Assembly: GCF_018860965.1 (NCBI RefSeq)
Contig: NZ_JAHKQF010000009.1
Span: forward strand, 62,001 to 126,000
Source of the DNA: Alteromonas sp. C1M14
GTDB taxonomy: Bacteria > Pseudomonadota > Gammaproteobacteria > Enterobacterales > Alteromonadaceae
Reading direction: 5' to 3'
DNA length: 64,000 bases
Made by a program: the position numbers and the translations under genes. Below are positions 15,323-24,095 of the stretch, piece after piece (position 1 is the first letter of the stretch; each line of letters starts with the position of its first letter). The notes beneath the pieces were generated by a model. That model did no database searches. It was given only the letters and a program-made list of their open reading frames with translations, and was not told the DNA's origin.

Positions 15323-17987
15323 CCCGTACCCCGCAGTTGACAGTAACGGTCAGTCTGACGAACTGGAACAACTGCGCTACGAAAATGACAAACTAAAAAA
15401 AATCAACGCCGTACTCATGCGGCGAGTGGAAATGGGCTGGGGCAACCATAGCCATGCTTATCAATCCTTTGAAGATGCCGCATTATTAGCTGATAAAGTT
15501 AAAGAGCGCACCTATAAGTTACAGCAAACCCTGCATCGACTAGAAGAGTCAAACTTACAACTAGAGCATGCTCGTCACGAAGCAGAAAAAAACCGCCTTA
15601 CCGCAGATCAGGACCGCCAACGTCTCACCGATGCGATAGAAAGTATCTCAGAATCTTTTGTGTTGTTTGATGCAAAACGAAAAATGGTTTTGGTCAATAA
15701 CCGTTGTCGTGAATTTTGGAATCGCTTTAACATCCCTTTTCAATTGGGCGTGACCACCTTTCAACAAATTACCGCCGCTTCGTTACCCTTAGTTGACCAT
15801 AGCTGCAAAGTACAAAAAAAGGTAAGTGCCTATCCCAGTTCCATCACCCAAACCATCTTCAAGTTAAAAGATGGCACGTGGATCCAGATGTCCGAACGTC
15901 GGACCGCTGAAGACGGTTTAGTGGTGGTCTATACCGATATTACCAATATCAAACAAACTGAAGAATTACGTTACCAAACGGCCATGGCCGAGCAGGCCCA
16001 GTTACTTAAATCCACCTTAGAGAACATGACTGAAGCCGTCGCCCTGATTAACGAAAACAACGAACTGCAAACCTGGAATCAGCAGTTTGTGGAATTTGCC
16101 GAATTGGGTAATACCGATATACACCGTGGCATAAAATACGATGCACTATTAGCCGATACTCCCTTACGGGCTGTGTTTGAAATGTCCCAGTTAGATCAGC
16201 GTGACGATGATGGATACTGTGAATCAGAAATCACCTTGGACAATGGCATCGTACTGCTTTATAAAAGCCATCTTATCCCCTCTGGAGGCATGCTAAATAC
16301 CCTAACGGATATTACGGACCGTAGTCATCACCAACGTGCATTACAAGAAAGTGAGCAGCGTATTCGCTTAATTACCGATGCCATGCCTGCCCTGATTTCT
16401 TACGTGAACAAAGACATGTGCTACGAGTTTGTAAACCGTGAATTCGAGAAATGGTTTCATCGCTCCCGTTCGGAGATTATTAGCCATCATTTACAACAGG
16501 TATTGGGCCAAGAAGAGTTTAATAACCTGTATATATACATCGAACGAGCCATGCTGGGGCAGTCGGTGAACTTTGAAGTGGAACACACGCTAGAAAACGG
16601 TAGTCAGCGCATTTCCAATAAAACCTTTATTCCTCACTTCGACCAAGAACAAAACATCGTGGGCTTTTTCGCCCTTGAACAAGACGTTACCGAACAACGC
16701 CGCACCGCGAAGGCCCTTAAGCACGCCTACGATTATATGGAACAGCGGGTTAATCAACGTACCAAGAAAATTTCCGAAATTAATGCCCAATTAAGAAAAG
16801 AAATAGAAGACAGACAACTTGCTCAAATTAGTTTGCTAGAAGCCAAGCGCGAAGCAGACAGAGCCAACGAATCTAAAAGTAAATTTTTAGCGGCCACCAG
16901 TCACGACTTATTGCAGCCGATGAATTCTGCTCGATTGTTTGTCAGTGCGTTAGCGGAGCAATCTCTTAAACCCGAAGCGCAAAAACTAACCCAATCATTA
17001 AGTTATTCTCTGGAAAACCTAGAGTCCCTAATTACTGCGCTGGTGGATATCTCTAAATTAGAAGCCGGACTCATCGAACCCGTGATGGACGACTTCCCAG
17101 CCGAAGAATTACTGGGTAACTTAGAAAACGAGTTTCGTCCCCAAGCGGAATCTAAAGGCCTTCACTTTCGTTTTAAAAATACCTCCCGCACCATTCATAC
17201 CGATGGTTATTTGTTGGCGAGGATCCTGCGTAACCTGCTTTCTAATGCTATTCGTTATACCAATGAAGGCGCTATTTTACTTGGTACTCGCCGTCGCCCT
17301 GAAGGCTTAGAAATTCAAGTCTGTGATACTGGTATTGGGATCCCAGCCAATAAACTAAGCGAAATATTCCAAGAATTTAATCGCGTAGATCCCAAACAGC
17401 GACGTCATGATCAAGGTTTAGGATTAGGGTTGGCCATTGTAGATAAGCTGTCTACGGTCATGAAGCACCGTATTCATGTAGATTCTATAGAAGGCAAAGG
17501 CTCTCGCTTTAGCGTGATAATTCCTTACGGTAAATCACGCTTATCTAGCGACATGCCAGCACCGCGCATTATTGAAGATCGTTTCAACAGTCATTTGGAA
17601 GGGGCAAATTTACTGATTATCGATAATGACGAAGCTATTTGTCAGGGTATGGAAACCTTGCTAGGTAGTTGGGGAATTAATGTGACTAGCGTGCAAACCT
17701 TAGAGGCCCTCGCAAAACCCGGCTGGCTTGAAAGCATTGATGTGGACGTGGTGGTGGCCGATTACCATTTAGATAATAACGATACCGGCTTTGACGCCCT
17801 GGCCATGGTAAAGCCAGTGCTCGGTGATGATATACCGGTGATCATGATCACCGCAAACTACACCAATGCACTGCGACAAGAAGTGCGGGCTCAAGGGTAT
17901 TCATTACTTAACAAACCGGTGAAACCCCACAAGATGAAGCTAGCATTATCAAACCTGATGTCACAACGTGAGAGGCCGTCCGACTAA
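15288..17987 (+). CDS. Hybrid histidine kinase, three PAS domains (NahK/ErcS'-like)
   Basis: This is an 899-residue soluble kinase with no membrane segment. Order: coiled coil (about 25-110), PAS 114-220, PAS 240-345, PAS 357-470, coiled coil 475-530, HisKA with phospho-His539 in 'LAATSHDLLQPMN', ATPase domain (N-box near 648, 'DTGIGIP' 680-686, 'GLGLGLAI' 710-717), and a C-terminal receiver (acidic pair Asp779/Asp781, phospho-Asp825 in 'VVVADYHLD', Lys876). The 'SHDLLQPMNSARLFVSAL' H-box is shared with NahK and ErcS'-type kinases of Pseudomonas. It overlaps the FIST gene and is convergent with the AgmR-type regulator, so a FIST-kinase-regulator phosphorelay controlling the island is inferred. 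The PAS domains may bind haem, flavin or alcohol-derived ligands; this is not readable. Confidence 0.92.
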   Translation: MTHSTPPYPAHSPYPAVDSNGQSDELEQLRYENDKLKKINAVLMRRVEMGWGNHSHAYQSFEDAALLADKVKERTYKLQQTLHRLEESNLQLEHARHEAEKNRLTADQDRQRLTDAIESISESFVLFDAKRKMVLVNNRCREFWNRFNIPFQLGVTTFQQITAASLPLVDHSCKVQKKVSAYPSSITQTIFKLKDGTWIQMSERRTAEDGLVVVYTDITNIKQTEELRYQTAMAEQAQLLKSTLENMTEAVALINENNELQTWNQQFVEFAELGNTDIHRGIKYDALLADTPLRAVFEMSQLDQRDDDGYCESEITLDNGIVLLYKSHLIPSGGMLNTLTDITDRSHHQRALQESEQRIRLITDAMPALISYVNKDMCYEFVNREFEKWFHRSRSEIISHHLQQVLGQEEFNNLYIYIERAMLGQSVNFEVEHTLENGSQRISNKTFIPHFDQEQNIVGFFALEQDVTEQRRTAKALKHAYDYMEQRVNQRTKKISEINAQLRKEIEDRQLAQISLLEAKREADRANESKSKFLAATSHDLLQPMNSARLFVSALAEQSLKPEAQKLTQSLSYSLENLESLITALVDISKLEAGLIEPVMDDFPAEELLGNLENEFRPQAESKGLHFRFKNTSRTIHTDGYLLARILRNLLSNAIRYTNEGAILLGTRRRPEGLEIQVCDTGIGIPANKLSEIFQEFNRVDPKQRRHDQGLGLGLAIVDKLSTVMKHRIHVDSIEGKGSRFSVIIPYGKSRLSSDMPAPRIIEDRFNSHLEGANLLIIDNDEAICQGMETLLGSWGINVTSVQTLEALAKPGWLESIDVDVVVADYHLDNNDTGFDALAMVKPVLGDDIPVIMITANYTNALRQEVRAQGYSLLNKPVKPHKMKLALSNLMSQRERPSD

Positions 17988-17988
17988 A

Positions 17989-18018
17989 TGGCCGAAACTG
18001 GCCGGCCACATCTTTTTT
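17989..18018 (+). terminator. Terminator after the hybrid kinase gene
   Basis: Stem TGGCCG (17989-17994) with CGGCCA (18003-18008) is followed by CATCTTTTTT. It lies directly behind the kinase stop and reaches the 3' end of the convergent regulator gene. Confidence 0.65.
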
Positions 18019-18682
18019 AGCGCATAAGGTAATGATTAAAATCAATACTGGCTGCACATAGGGCAGCCTGAATGCGGTTATGCACATTCAATTTACTCAG
18101 GATAGCCGAAACGTGCGCTTTCACCGTGGTTTCTGCGATGTTCAATTCGTACGCTATTTGCTTATTCGACTTCCCTTTTGCAATGCATTCAAAGACTAAT
18201 AGCTGACGCCGTGTTAACGCGGCAATAAGCTTAGGATCAATTTGTTGAGTCGAATTCTCATCTTTAGGTTTACCCGAGCCACCTTTACGGATGATATCCG
18301 GCGGTAAGTAAACCTGCCCAGACAACACTTGCTCTAAGGCAGCAACAATTTGCTCACAGCTTGACGATTTTGTAATGAATCCCACTGCGCCATAGGTGAA
18401 CGCTTGCAACACCACGTTTTTGTCTTCCTCAGCAGAGACAATCACAATAGGAATTTCCGGAAACTGGTTGCGAAAGCGCACAATCCCATTTAAGCCATCC
18501 ATGCCCGGCATATTTAAATCGAGCAACACCAAATCAATATCAGGCTGTGCTTCTGCCACCTCAAGGGCGGCGTCAAGATCAGTACAGGTAATCGTCTTCG
18601 TATCGGCAATATTACGCTCTACGAAATCCGTAATGGCATAGCGAAACAGCGGGTGATCATCAGCAACCAGGATTTCTACCAT
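18017..18682 (-). CDS. agmR: LuxR/NarL-family response regulator, AgmR/ErbR/PedR1 type
   Basis: This 221-residue regulator has a receiver domain with phospho-Asp55 ('LVLLDLNMPGMDGLNG') and a C-terminal LuxR-type HTH (about 155-215: 'LTRRQLLVFECIAKGKSNKQ', 'IAETTVKAHVSAIL'). The glycerol-metabolism activator AgmR/ErbR (ExaE-like) of Pseudomonas, which switches on PQQ alcohol dehydrogenase operons, has the same layout and 'YLPPDI' linker. Its partner is probably the convergent FIST/PAS kinase pair. Regulators of the NarL group recognise heptamers such as TACYNMT, and TACCAAT-like words occur before the porin, pedF and dehydrogenase genes, so these are candidate targets. It stands alone on the minus strand, 76 bases downstream of pedC. 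Confidence 0.88.
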   Translation of the reverse strand: MVEILVADDHPLFRYAITDFVERNIADTKTITCTDLDAALEVAEAQPDIDLVLLDLNMPGMDGLNGIVRFRNQFPEIPIVIVSAEEDKNVVLQAFTYGAVGFITKSSSCEQIVAALEQVLSGQVYLPPDIIRKGGSGKPKDENSTQQIDPKLIAALTRRQLLVFECIAKGKSNKQIAYELNIAETTVKAHVSAILSKLNVHNRIQAALCAASIDFNHYLMR

Positions 18683-18758
18683 AATCGTAAACCTATTGTT
18701 AAATTATAATTAATAGTATTCAATTCCTACTGCTTGTGTCGAGCACGAATTGTTACTT

Positions 18759-19553
18759 TCATCGGCCCGCTTTTCGGTTATGCATTCCCCGTTTCGGATC
18801 ATAGCCATAAATTGCAGCACCACAGAATACTACAGCAGTTAGTAACGTTATAACAAATGCCATCACATTGACCTGCTCGTACAACGCAAAACGAATAAGC
18901 TCTACGCCATGTGTAAAAGGATTATATTGGGCAATGTAGTACAAAATGGTATTCGATTCTTTTAACTTCCAAAGTGGATACAAGGCAGAGGAAAGAAAGA
19001 ACATGGGGAACACCACAAAATTCATCACCCCAGCAAAATTTTCTAACTGGCGAATAAACGAAGAAAGAAGCAACCCTAAAGCCCCTACCATAATCGCAGT
19101 AACAAAGAGCATTGGCGCAGCGAAAAGGTAGCCTAACAAACTCATCTGAATGTCAAAAAACCAGGCCAAAGCGAAAAAGGCATACACTTGCAGTAATGAA
19201 ATTAACGCACCGGCCACCAATTTACTCACCAGTAAAAATGGTCGGGGTAAGGGGCTGGTCAGCAGCACTTTCATACTTCCCATTTCACGGTCATAGACCA
19301 TGGATAACGAGCTTTGCATGCCGTTAAACAATAAGATTATGCCGGCCAAGCCAGGAACAATATACACATCGTAAGTAATATAAGTGCTGTACGGCGGAAT
19401 AATGGCAATGCCTAATGCGGCTCTAAATCCTGCGGCAAAGACCACCAGCCATAATAACGGCCTGACCAACGCACTTACCAACCGGGCTTTTTGGTGCCAG
19501 AAACGACGCAGCTCTCTTGTGACAATACCGCAAAAAGCCATCCAATATTTCAT
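18759..19553 (-). CDS. pedC: ABC-2 type permease PedC (PQQ alcohol system)
   Basis: This 264-residue ABC-2 permease has six hydrophobic helices and the ABC-2 core 'SSLSMVYDREMGSMKVLL' and 'TSPLPRPFLLVSKLVAGAL'. It ends the four-gene minus-strand unit with PedA1, PedA2 and PedB; its ATG overlaps the PedB stop by 4 bases (ATGA). Proteins of this kind are a named subfamily tied to PQQ alcohol dehydrogenases. In P. putida, PedA1A2BC has been linked to growth that depends on the lanthanide enzyme PedH, so a role in lanthanide handling is likely. ABC-2 permeases normally export, so the transport direction remains open. Confidence 0.9.
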   Translation of the reverse strand: MKYWMAFCGIVTRELRRFWHQKARLVSALVRPLLWLVVFAAGFRAALGIAIIPPYSTYITYDVYIVPGLAGIILLFNGMQSSLSMVYDREMGSMKVLLTSPLPRPFLLVSKLVAGALISLLQVYAFFALAWFFDIQMSLLGYLFAAPMLFVTAIMVGALGLLLSSFIRQLENFAGVMNFVVFPMFFLSSALYPLWKLKESNTILYYIAQYNPFTHGVELIRFALYEQVNVMAFVITLLTAVVFCGAAIYGYDPKRGMHNRKAGR

Positions 19554-20284
19554 TGGGCATCTCCCGCAATAAGTTGTCGATATAGTGTTTTTACATCATT
19601 AAACTGATGAGTTAGCAGTGCAGAAGCACACGGTGCATCAAGCAAGATCTTGCCATTGTGTAGTAAAATAAGGTGATCATCAGTTTGAATTTCATCCACC
19701 AAATGGGTGGATGAAAGCACGGTAATACGGCGCTCTTTGCATAGATAACGAATATGCTCATTAATACTGTCGCGGGTGGGCATATCTAACCCTACACTGG
19801 CCTCATCCAATAACAAAATAGCCGGGTCATGAAGTAACGCTCGGGCAATTTCAACCCGTCGACGATGCCCACCATTAAGGTTACGAATTTTTTCGTGCTG
19901 CTTTTGTTCAAGGCTAAATCGCACGAGTTCTCGGGCAATATTTTGTTCCGCTACCTTCGATGAAAGGCCATGTAAACTGGCATGATATTGCAAGTTTTGT
20001 CGTACGGTAAGATCGGTATCTAAGGTACTTTGTTGAAACACTATCCCCATCGAGGCAAGGGCTTTTCGAGGTGCAGATTTTATATCGTAGCCATTCACGG
20101 ATATGTCACCATCGTTAGCACTAAGCAACTGGCTTAGTAGGCTAAACAAGGTGCTTTTCCCTGCCCCATTGGGTCCTAGCAAACCGTAAAATTTGCCTTT
20201 CTCCAATTGTAAGGATACGTCCTTTAACACCTTATGCTTCTGATAGGCATAACTTAAGGATGTAACCTGTAATGCCAAGCTCAT
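19550..20284 (-). CDS. pedB: ABC transporter ATPase PedB (PQQ alcohol system)
   Basis: This 244-residue ATPase has Walker A 'GPNGAGKST', signature 'LNGGHRRRVEIARAL' (Asn in place of the usual Ser), Walker B 'AILLLDEAS' and the switch His in 'STHLVDE'. The Asn-Gly-Gly-His signature is as expected for the PQQ-linked ATPase subfamily. The ATG at 20284 forms an ATGA overlap with the PedA2 stop, and its own stop overlaps the PedC start in the same way. The TTG at 20305 is upstream of the overlap and is not needed. It powers the PedC permease. Confidence 0.92.
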   Translation of the reverse strand: MSLALQVTSLSYAYQKHKVLKDVSLQLEKGKFYGLLGPNGAGKSTLFSLLSQLLSANDGDISVNGYDIKSAPRKALASMGIVFQQSTLDTDLTVRQNLQYHASLHGLSSKVAEQNIARELVRFSLEQKQHEKIRNLNGGHRRRVEIARALLHDPAILLLDEASVGLDMPTRDSINEHIRYLCKERRITVLSSTHLVDEIQTDDHLILLHNGKILLDAPCASALLTHQFNDVKTLYRQLIAGDAQ

Positions 20285-21237
20285 GGTTTCACCGCCACAC
20301 CCCAAGGATAACGGCCAACTTTTAAGGTTTTGATGACTTTAAGTTTATCTACATCGATAACCGATACATCGCCACTCACCCCATTGGTGGTAAGTAAGCG
20401 AGTTTGATTATCCGCAAAGGCCAGCTGCCAAACCCGTCGTCCCACCAGCAAGTAATCGAGCACCTCGAAGGTGTTGGCATCGACCACGGCCACGTGATTG
20501 GCAGGCCCTAAGGCAACAAAGGCGTATTTACCGTCGGCGGTGAGTTTCACCCCCACCGGTTGAATTTTATCTCGGTGAACGCCGGGGATCTTAAAGCGAA
20601 TGGTATGGCTAATTTGGCGAGTCGCGACGTCAATAACCGATACGGTACCGCCAATTTCCGAAGACGCCCACAGGCTTTTTCCATCATCGGTGAATTCCAC
20701 ATGCCGTGGACGTTGATCCACCAACGTATTGTCTACTAGGGTTTGAGTGGAGGCATCTATCCAATGCAGCATATTGGTGGTTTCGGAGGTATTGATTACC
20801 CATTTGCCGTCAGGACTAGCGGCCATGCCTTCAGGTTCGACCCCAACATCAATTTGAGCAATAACGTCTCGCTTCTCTGTATCCACCACCGTTACCACCG
20901 CATCATCTTCGTTGGCAATATACAAATGACGATTATTCGGATGCAGCGCAAACTGTTCCGGATCTTCTCCAGAAGGCAAGTTATGAATAATTTGATGGGT
21001 GTTAACATCCATCACCTGCACCGCATCAGAGTTACTGGCGCAAATGTACAAATAACGAAAATCTTGACTAAAAATGATCCCCCGTGGGCGCATGCCCACG
21101 TCGATGGTATCGGTTACTTTTAGGGTTTCAGTATTAATAACAGAGATCGTGTCATCTTTTTCATTGGTGACATACGCGGTATCGGCTAGCACGCCGTTAC
21201 TGATGAGTAATGATAAAGCCAACAACCGTTTTTTCAT
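20281..21237 (-). CDS. pedA2: YVTN beta-propeller protein PedA2 (PQQ alcohol system)
   Basis: This 318-residue periplasmic protein has a signal peptide (residues 1-18, ending GVLA) and seven YVTN/NHL-type blades: 'AYVTNEKDDTISVINTETLK', 'YIANEDDAVVTVVDTEK', 'AFVALGPANHVAVVDANTFE', 'GDVSVIDVDKLKVIKTLKVG'. Propellers of this subfamily accompany PQQ-dependent catabolism loci only. It probably binds the transported ligand or metal, or docks on the ABC complex. AGGAG lies 7 bases upstream, inside the end of pedA1; the gap between them is four bases. PedA2 is needed in P. putida for lanthanide-dependent growth together with PedA1BC, which gives the best functional clue. Confidence 0.92.
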   Translation of the reverse strand: MKKRLLALSLLISNGVLADTAYVTNEKDDTISVINTETLKVTDTIDVGMRPRGIIFSQDFRYLYICASNSDAVQVMDVNTHQIIHNLPSGEDPEQFALHPNNRHLYIANEDDAVVTVVDTEKRDVIAQIDVGVEPEGMAASPDGKWVINTSETTNMLHWIDASTQTLVDNTLVDQRPRHVEFTDDGKSLWASSEIGGTVSVIDVATRQISHTIRFKIPGVHRDKIQPVGVKLTADGKYAFVALGPANHVAVVDANTFEVLDYLLVGRRVWQLAFADNQTRLLTTNGVSGDVSVIDVDKLKVIKTLKVGRYPWGVAVKP

Positions 21238-21241
21238 TTCT

Positions 21242-22477
21242 TTACTCCTTTACCATGCGGCATGTCACTTCCGGTTTGTCGTAGCCAAGGGTGTCTAAAT
21301 CAGTGACCGGGTGAAGAAACCCTTGTTGGGGAGACTGAGAAACCAATCCATGGGCGTGCGCCAAGGGAATCGGCTGTCTTAGCTGACCATTCCACTTTCT
21401 AAACGTGAGTTTGCGGCCTTTAAATGCGGCTAATTCGAATTTATCCCCTGTCAGGTAGTCATACACCCGGTTAGGATCGCTTTCACCAGTGCGGGTTACC
21501 CCTTCGGCAATGGCCCGCACCGCTAACCAACCATTGTAATCATCGGCGGTCATGGCACGGCCATAGGCGTCATAAAACCGATTTTGCAACTGCACTGCAC
21601 CCCATTGCTCTATGGCAGGGTGCCAAGCCACCGCCGTGAGACCTTGGGTACCTACCACCGGACGGGGCAACCAGGTGTTATAGGGCAAATAAAACCCAAA
21701 CTGATTGTCTGTATCGGCCACCAGTACCACGTCATAATCATCCCCTTGGGTGAAACCCGGTACTTCTTGTTGTGCACTGCGTCGTAAATCCGTGTCGAAA
21801 GTCCAGGTTTTACGCTCAACGATTTTCGTACCAAAACGTTTTGATGCCCGTTCGAAGGCTGCTGCCATGGCTTTATCTGAGGCGCTTTGTCCTAGCACCA
21901 GAAACCACTTGCGCCAGCGCTTTGCTAGCAAAAATTGTCCTAAGGCATCCCCCAACATGGCGTAGCTAGGGGCGGTGTGTAGTAGCCGGGCCCGACACTG
22001 AGTTTGCCGCCATTTATCTGACTGATTGGTGGCATTAATCATCAACATCGAAGAGGTCTCAGGCGAAGATAACAACAACTGCAAGACATCATCAGACACG
22101 TCTAGCACCAATACACCCTGGTTGCCTTTAAGCCAACTAAGGGTGGCCGCTACCAGATCAGCAGGTTGGGCGTGTTCTATCACCGTTAAATCGAAGTGAT
22201 GTTTAAGAAAGCGGCCGGTGGTGTTGCTATCTTCTATGCCGAGTTTGGCCCCCGCCACACCATTATTTTGCGGTAACTGAAATACAGACAAAGACACCAC
22301 TGACTCATCAGATACTTGTTTTATATAGGCAATAGGGATCTGTAAATCAGCCATGACCGGGCCTGACAGACAAAGAGAGCAGAACAAGGTAAGCCTAGCC
22401 ACACGTCTGCTTTTTACAAAGTTTAATGTGTGTTTTAAGCCTGCTGTCGCCTTTTTATATAGTTGGTGGGCGAACAT
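21242..22477 (-). CDS. pedA1: ABC substrate-binding protein PedA1 (PQQ alcohol system)
   Basis: This 411-residue exported protein has a long N-region followed by a signal peptide core ('LTLFCSLCLSGPVMA', about residues 29-43). The mature part is a branched-chain-amino-acid-type (periplasmic binding protein type 1) fold: 'LQIPIAYIKQ', 'VAGAKLGIEDSNTTGRFLK', 'FLVLGQSASDKAMAAAFERA', 'DVVLVADTDNQFGFYLPYNT', with the C-terminal half covering ligand closure. The match is to the PQQ-alcohol-system binding-protein subfamily. It is the first gene of the pedA1-A2-B-C operon. AGGA lies 8 bases before the ATG. It shares a 233-base divergent promoter region with pedF, which holds the TTAGTACAAT element. 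Confidence 0.9.
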   Translation of the reverse strand: MFAHQLYKKATAGLKHTLNFVKSRRVARLTLFCSLCLSGPVMADLQIPIAYIKQVSDESVVSLSVFQLPQNNGVAGAKLGIEDSNTTGRFLKHHFDLTVIEHAQPADLVAATLSWLKGNQGVLVLDVSDDVLQLLLSSPETSSMLMINATNQSDKWRQTQCRARLLHTAPSYAMLGDALGQFLLAKRWRKWFLVLGQSASDKAMAAAFERASKRFGTKIVERKTWTFDTDLRRSAQQEVPGFTQGDDYDVVLVADTDNQFGFYLPYNTWLPRPVVGTQGLTAVAWHPAIEQWGAVQLQNRFYDAYGRAMTADDYNGWLAVRAIAEGVTRTGESDPNRVYDYLTGDKFELAAFKGRKLTFRKWNGQLRQPIPLAHAHGLVSQSPQQGFLHPVTDLDTLGYDKPEVTCRMVKE

Positions 22478-22559
22478 ATCAGCGTTCCTATACTGGAAAA
22501 TCTATACTGCATACTAGTCTATGCCCCCTTCATTATGAATGAGCACAAAGGATGAAAGG

Positions 22560-22578
22560 TTTACTACCTTAGTACAAT
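22560..22578. promoter_or_regulatory. Candidate activator sites between pedA1 and pedF
   Basis: TTACTACCTT (22560-22569) is followed directly by TTAGTACAAT (22569-22578), giving tandem copies of the word TTA(G/C)TACcAA that also occurs before the porin (8110-8120) and the PQQ dehydrogenase (24119-24128). They sit midway in the divergent pedA1/pedF gap. The repeated occurrence is seen; recognition by the AgmR-type regulator is inferred. Confidence 0.45.
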
Positions 22579-22710
22579 TGGCCTCCATCTGTATATCCAA
22601 TACCGTTTAAAACGTGCCTGGTTGTGTCGCTAATACAACATAAACCCACTGAAGTTGTCCGCCACTTCTAACCAGCATGGAAACACTTTGACAACTTTTG
22701 GAGATGCATC

Positions 22711-23157
22711 ATGAAAAATTTTTCAATTATTATGCGAAGTATGCTCACCGCAATCCTCGCTTTTTCTGCCAGTCATGTATTGGCTCACGGAGACGTCACA
22801 CCGCAGGCCGTTGATACTAGCGCGCTGCCTCAACTCGGGGAAGAATGGAAAGCCACAAACCCGTTCACAGGTAACGAACTGGCTATAAAAATTGGTGATT
22901 CTGCATACAATCAAAACTGTGCACGCTGTCACGGATTAGAAGTGATTTCAGGTGGTATTACACCAGACCTTCGCAAACTCAATGACGAAAACGAATTCTT
23001 TAGCCCCGAAGAAGCCGATGAATGGTTCTTAATGCGTATTCGCCACGGCGCGGTAATCGATGGGCGGGTATATATGCCTCCCTTTGAAGGTATTTTAAGC
23101 CAAGAAGCAATGTGGGCCATTAAGTCCTACATTGAGACTCGCGGCACGCCGGAGTAA
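22711..23157 (+). CDS. pedF: Cytochrome c-550 PedF
   Basis: This 148-residue periplasmic cytochrome has a signal peptide cut near 'VLAHGDVTPQ' (residue 25). The haem site is Cys70-Ala-Arg-Cys73-His74 ('NQNCARCHGLE') and the likely axial ligand is Met122 in 'VYMPPFEG'. The mature start 'HGDVTPQAVDT', 'LGEEWKATNP', the 'SAYNQNCARCHGL' block and 'QEAMWAIKSYIETRG' are characteristic of PedF, the cytochrome c-550 that takes electrons from PQQ alcohol dehydrogenases. It would accept electrons from the dehydrogenase encoded 1.2 kb downstream. GGAG lies 7 bases before the ATG. Tandem candidate activator sites lie about 130-150 bases upstream. Confidence 0.95.
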   Translation: MKNFSIIMRSMLTAILAFSASHVLAHGDVTPQAVDTSALPQLGEEWKATNPFTGNELAIKIGDSAYNQNCARCHGLEVISGGITPDLRKLNDENEFFSPEEADEWFLMRIRHGAVIDGRVYMPPFEGILSQEAMWAIKSYIETRGTPE

Positions 23158-23162
23158 CGCCT

Positions 23163-24047
23163 ATGGCTCGCTTATTTCGTTGCTGGATAACGGGCCTCGC
23201 GCTGACTGCCATTTTGGCTTTCAGCGCTTTTTCCGTTATGGCGAGAAGTTTCGATGACATCATCGAATCTGGGTATATGACCATTGCGGTGTATAACAAT
23301 TTTCCACCCTATTCGTTTATTGAAAACGATACTCCCACAGGCATTGATATTGATGTGGCAACGGAGGTTGCCAAAGAACTGGGCGTTGAACCGCGATGGA
23401 TGTGGATCAATGCTGATGAAAATTTAGAAGATGACTTACGTCAAGCCATATGGAAAGGACACATTATTACCCGCAAAAAAGCGGATGTAATGATGCGAGT
23501 GCCCTACGACCGTAAATTCAGTTATGCCATGGACGGTTACGGCTTACCCCGTAACGAAATGGTTGTCATGTTTGGCCCGTACCATACAGAACAATGGGCA
23601 TTACTGCGCAATACTGACAAAACGGACAAGATCGAAACACTGGCCATTTTTCAATATGAAAAAATTGCCATTGAATTAGATTCTCTACCCGACTTTTTCT
23701 TAAGCGCCACGTTAAACGGCAGGTTACGAAATAAGATTGTCCACACCCCAACAACCTTTGATGCCGTGGACTTATTTAATAAAGGTGAGGTAGCCGCTGT
23801 GGCCGGCATGCGCAGTCAGCTGGAGTGGGCAGTACCACCCCGTGCTAATTACACCATTAACACTGTCGGTTTGGCTTCTATGAGCATTAAATCTTGGGAT
23901 ATTGGCATGGCCGTGAAACAGGATTACCGCCAACTGGCCTACGCCATCGAAGGGATCACCGAACCCATGATCAAAGATGGCCGGATGAAAGCCATATTTG
24001 ATCGTTATTCCGTTTCTTACCTGCTACCAGATCTCTACAAAGAATAA
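23163..24047 (+). CDS. Periplasmic binding protein associated with quinoprotein dehydrogenase (PedG-like)
   Basis: This 294-residue exported protein has a signal peptide (ending SVMA, about residue 27) and a family 3 solute-binding fold: 'SGYMTIAVYNNFPPYSFI', 'TPTGIDIDVATEVAKELG', 'KKADVMMRVPYDRKFSYAMD' and 'KQDYRQLAYAIEG'. Proteins of this branch sit beside quinoprotein dehydrogenases and are called quinoprotein-associated or MoxJ/PedG-like. In methylotrophs the MxaJ/XoxJ relative is thought to help dehydrogenase maturation rather than transport. Its ribosome site (CCGGAG) overlaps the pedF 3' end, so it is co-transcribed with pedF. A chaperone or activation role for the downstream dehydrogenase is the most plausible inference. 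Confidence 0.88.
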   Translation: MARLFRCWITGLALTAILAFSAFSVMARSFDDIIESGYMTIAVYNNFPPYSFIENDTPTGIDIDVATEVAKELGVEPRWMWINADENLEDDLRQAIWKGHIITRKKADVMMRVPYDRKFSYAMDGYGLPRNEMVVMFGPYHTEQWALLRNTDKTDKIETLAIFQYEKIAIELDSLPDFFLSATLNGRLRNKIVHTPTTFDAVDLFNKGEVAAVAGMRSQLEWAVPPRANYTINTVGLASMSIKSWDIGMAVKQDYRQLAYAIEGITEPMIKDGRMKAIFDRYSVSYLLPDLYKE

Positions 24048-24060
24048 TCTGACCGTGCAA

Positions 24061-24095
24061 CTAAACACGCTAATTTCGGCGTGTTTAGCCTCTTA
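24061..24095 (+). terminator. Terminator after the PedG-like gene
   Basis: A perfect 10-bp stem CTAAACACGC (24061-24070) with GCGTGTTTAG (24079-24088) is followed by CCTCTTA. The T-tract is poor, so some read-through to the dehydrogenase is possible. Confidence 0.6.
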
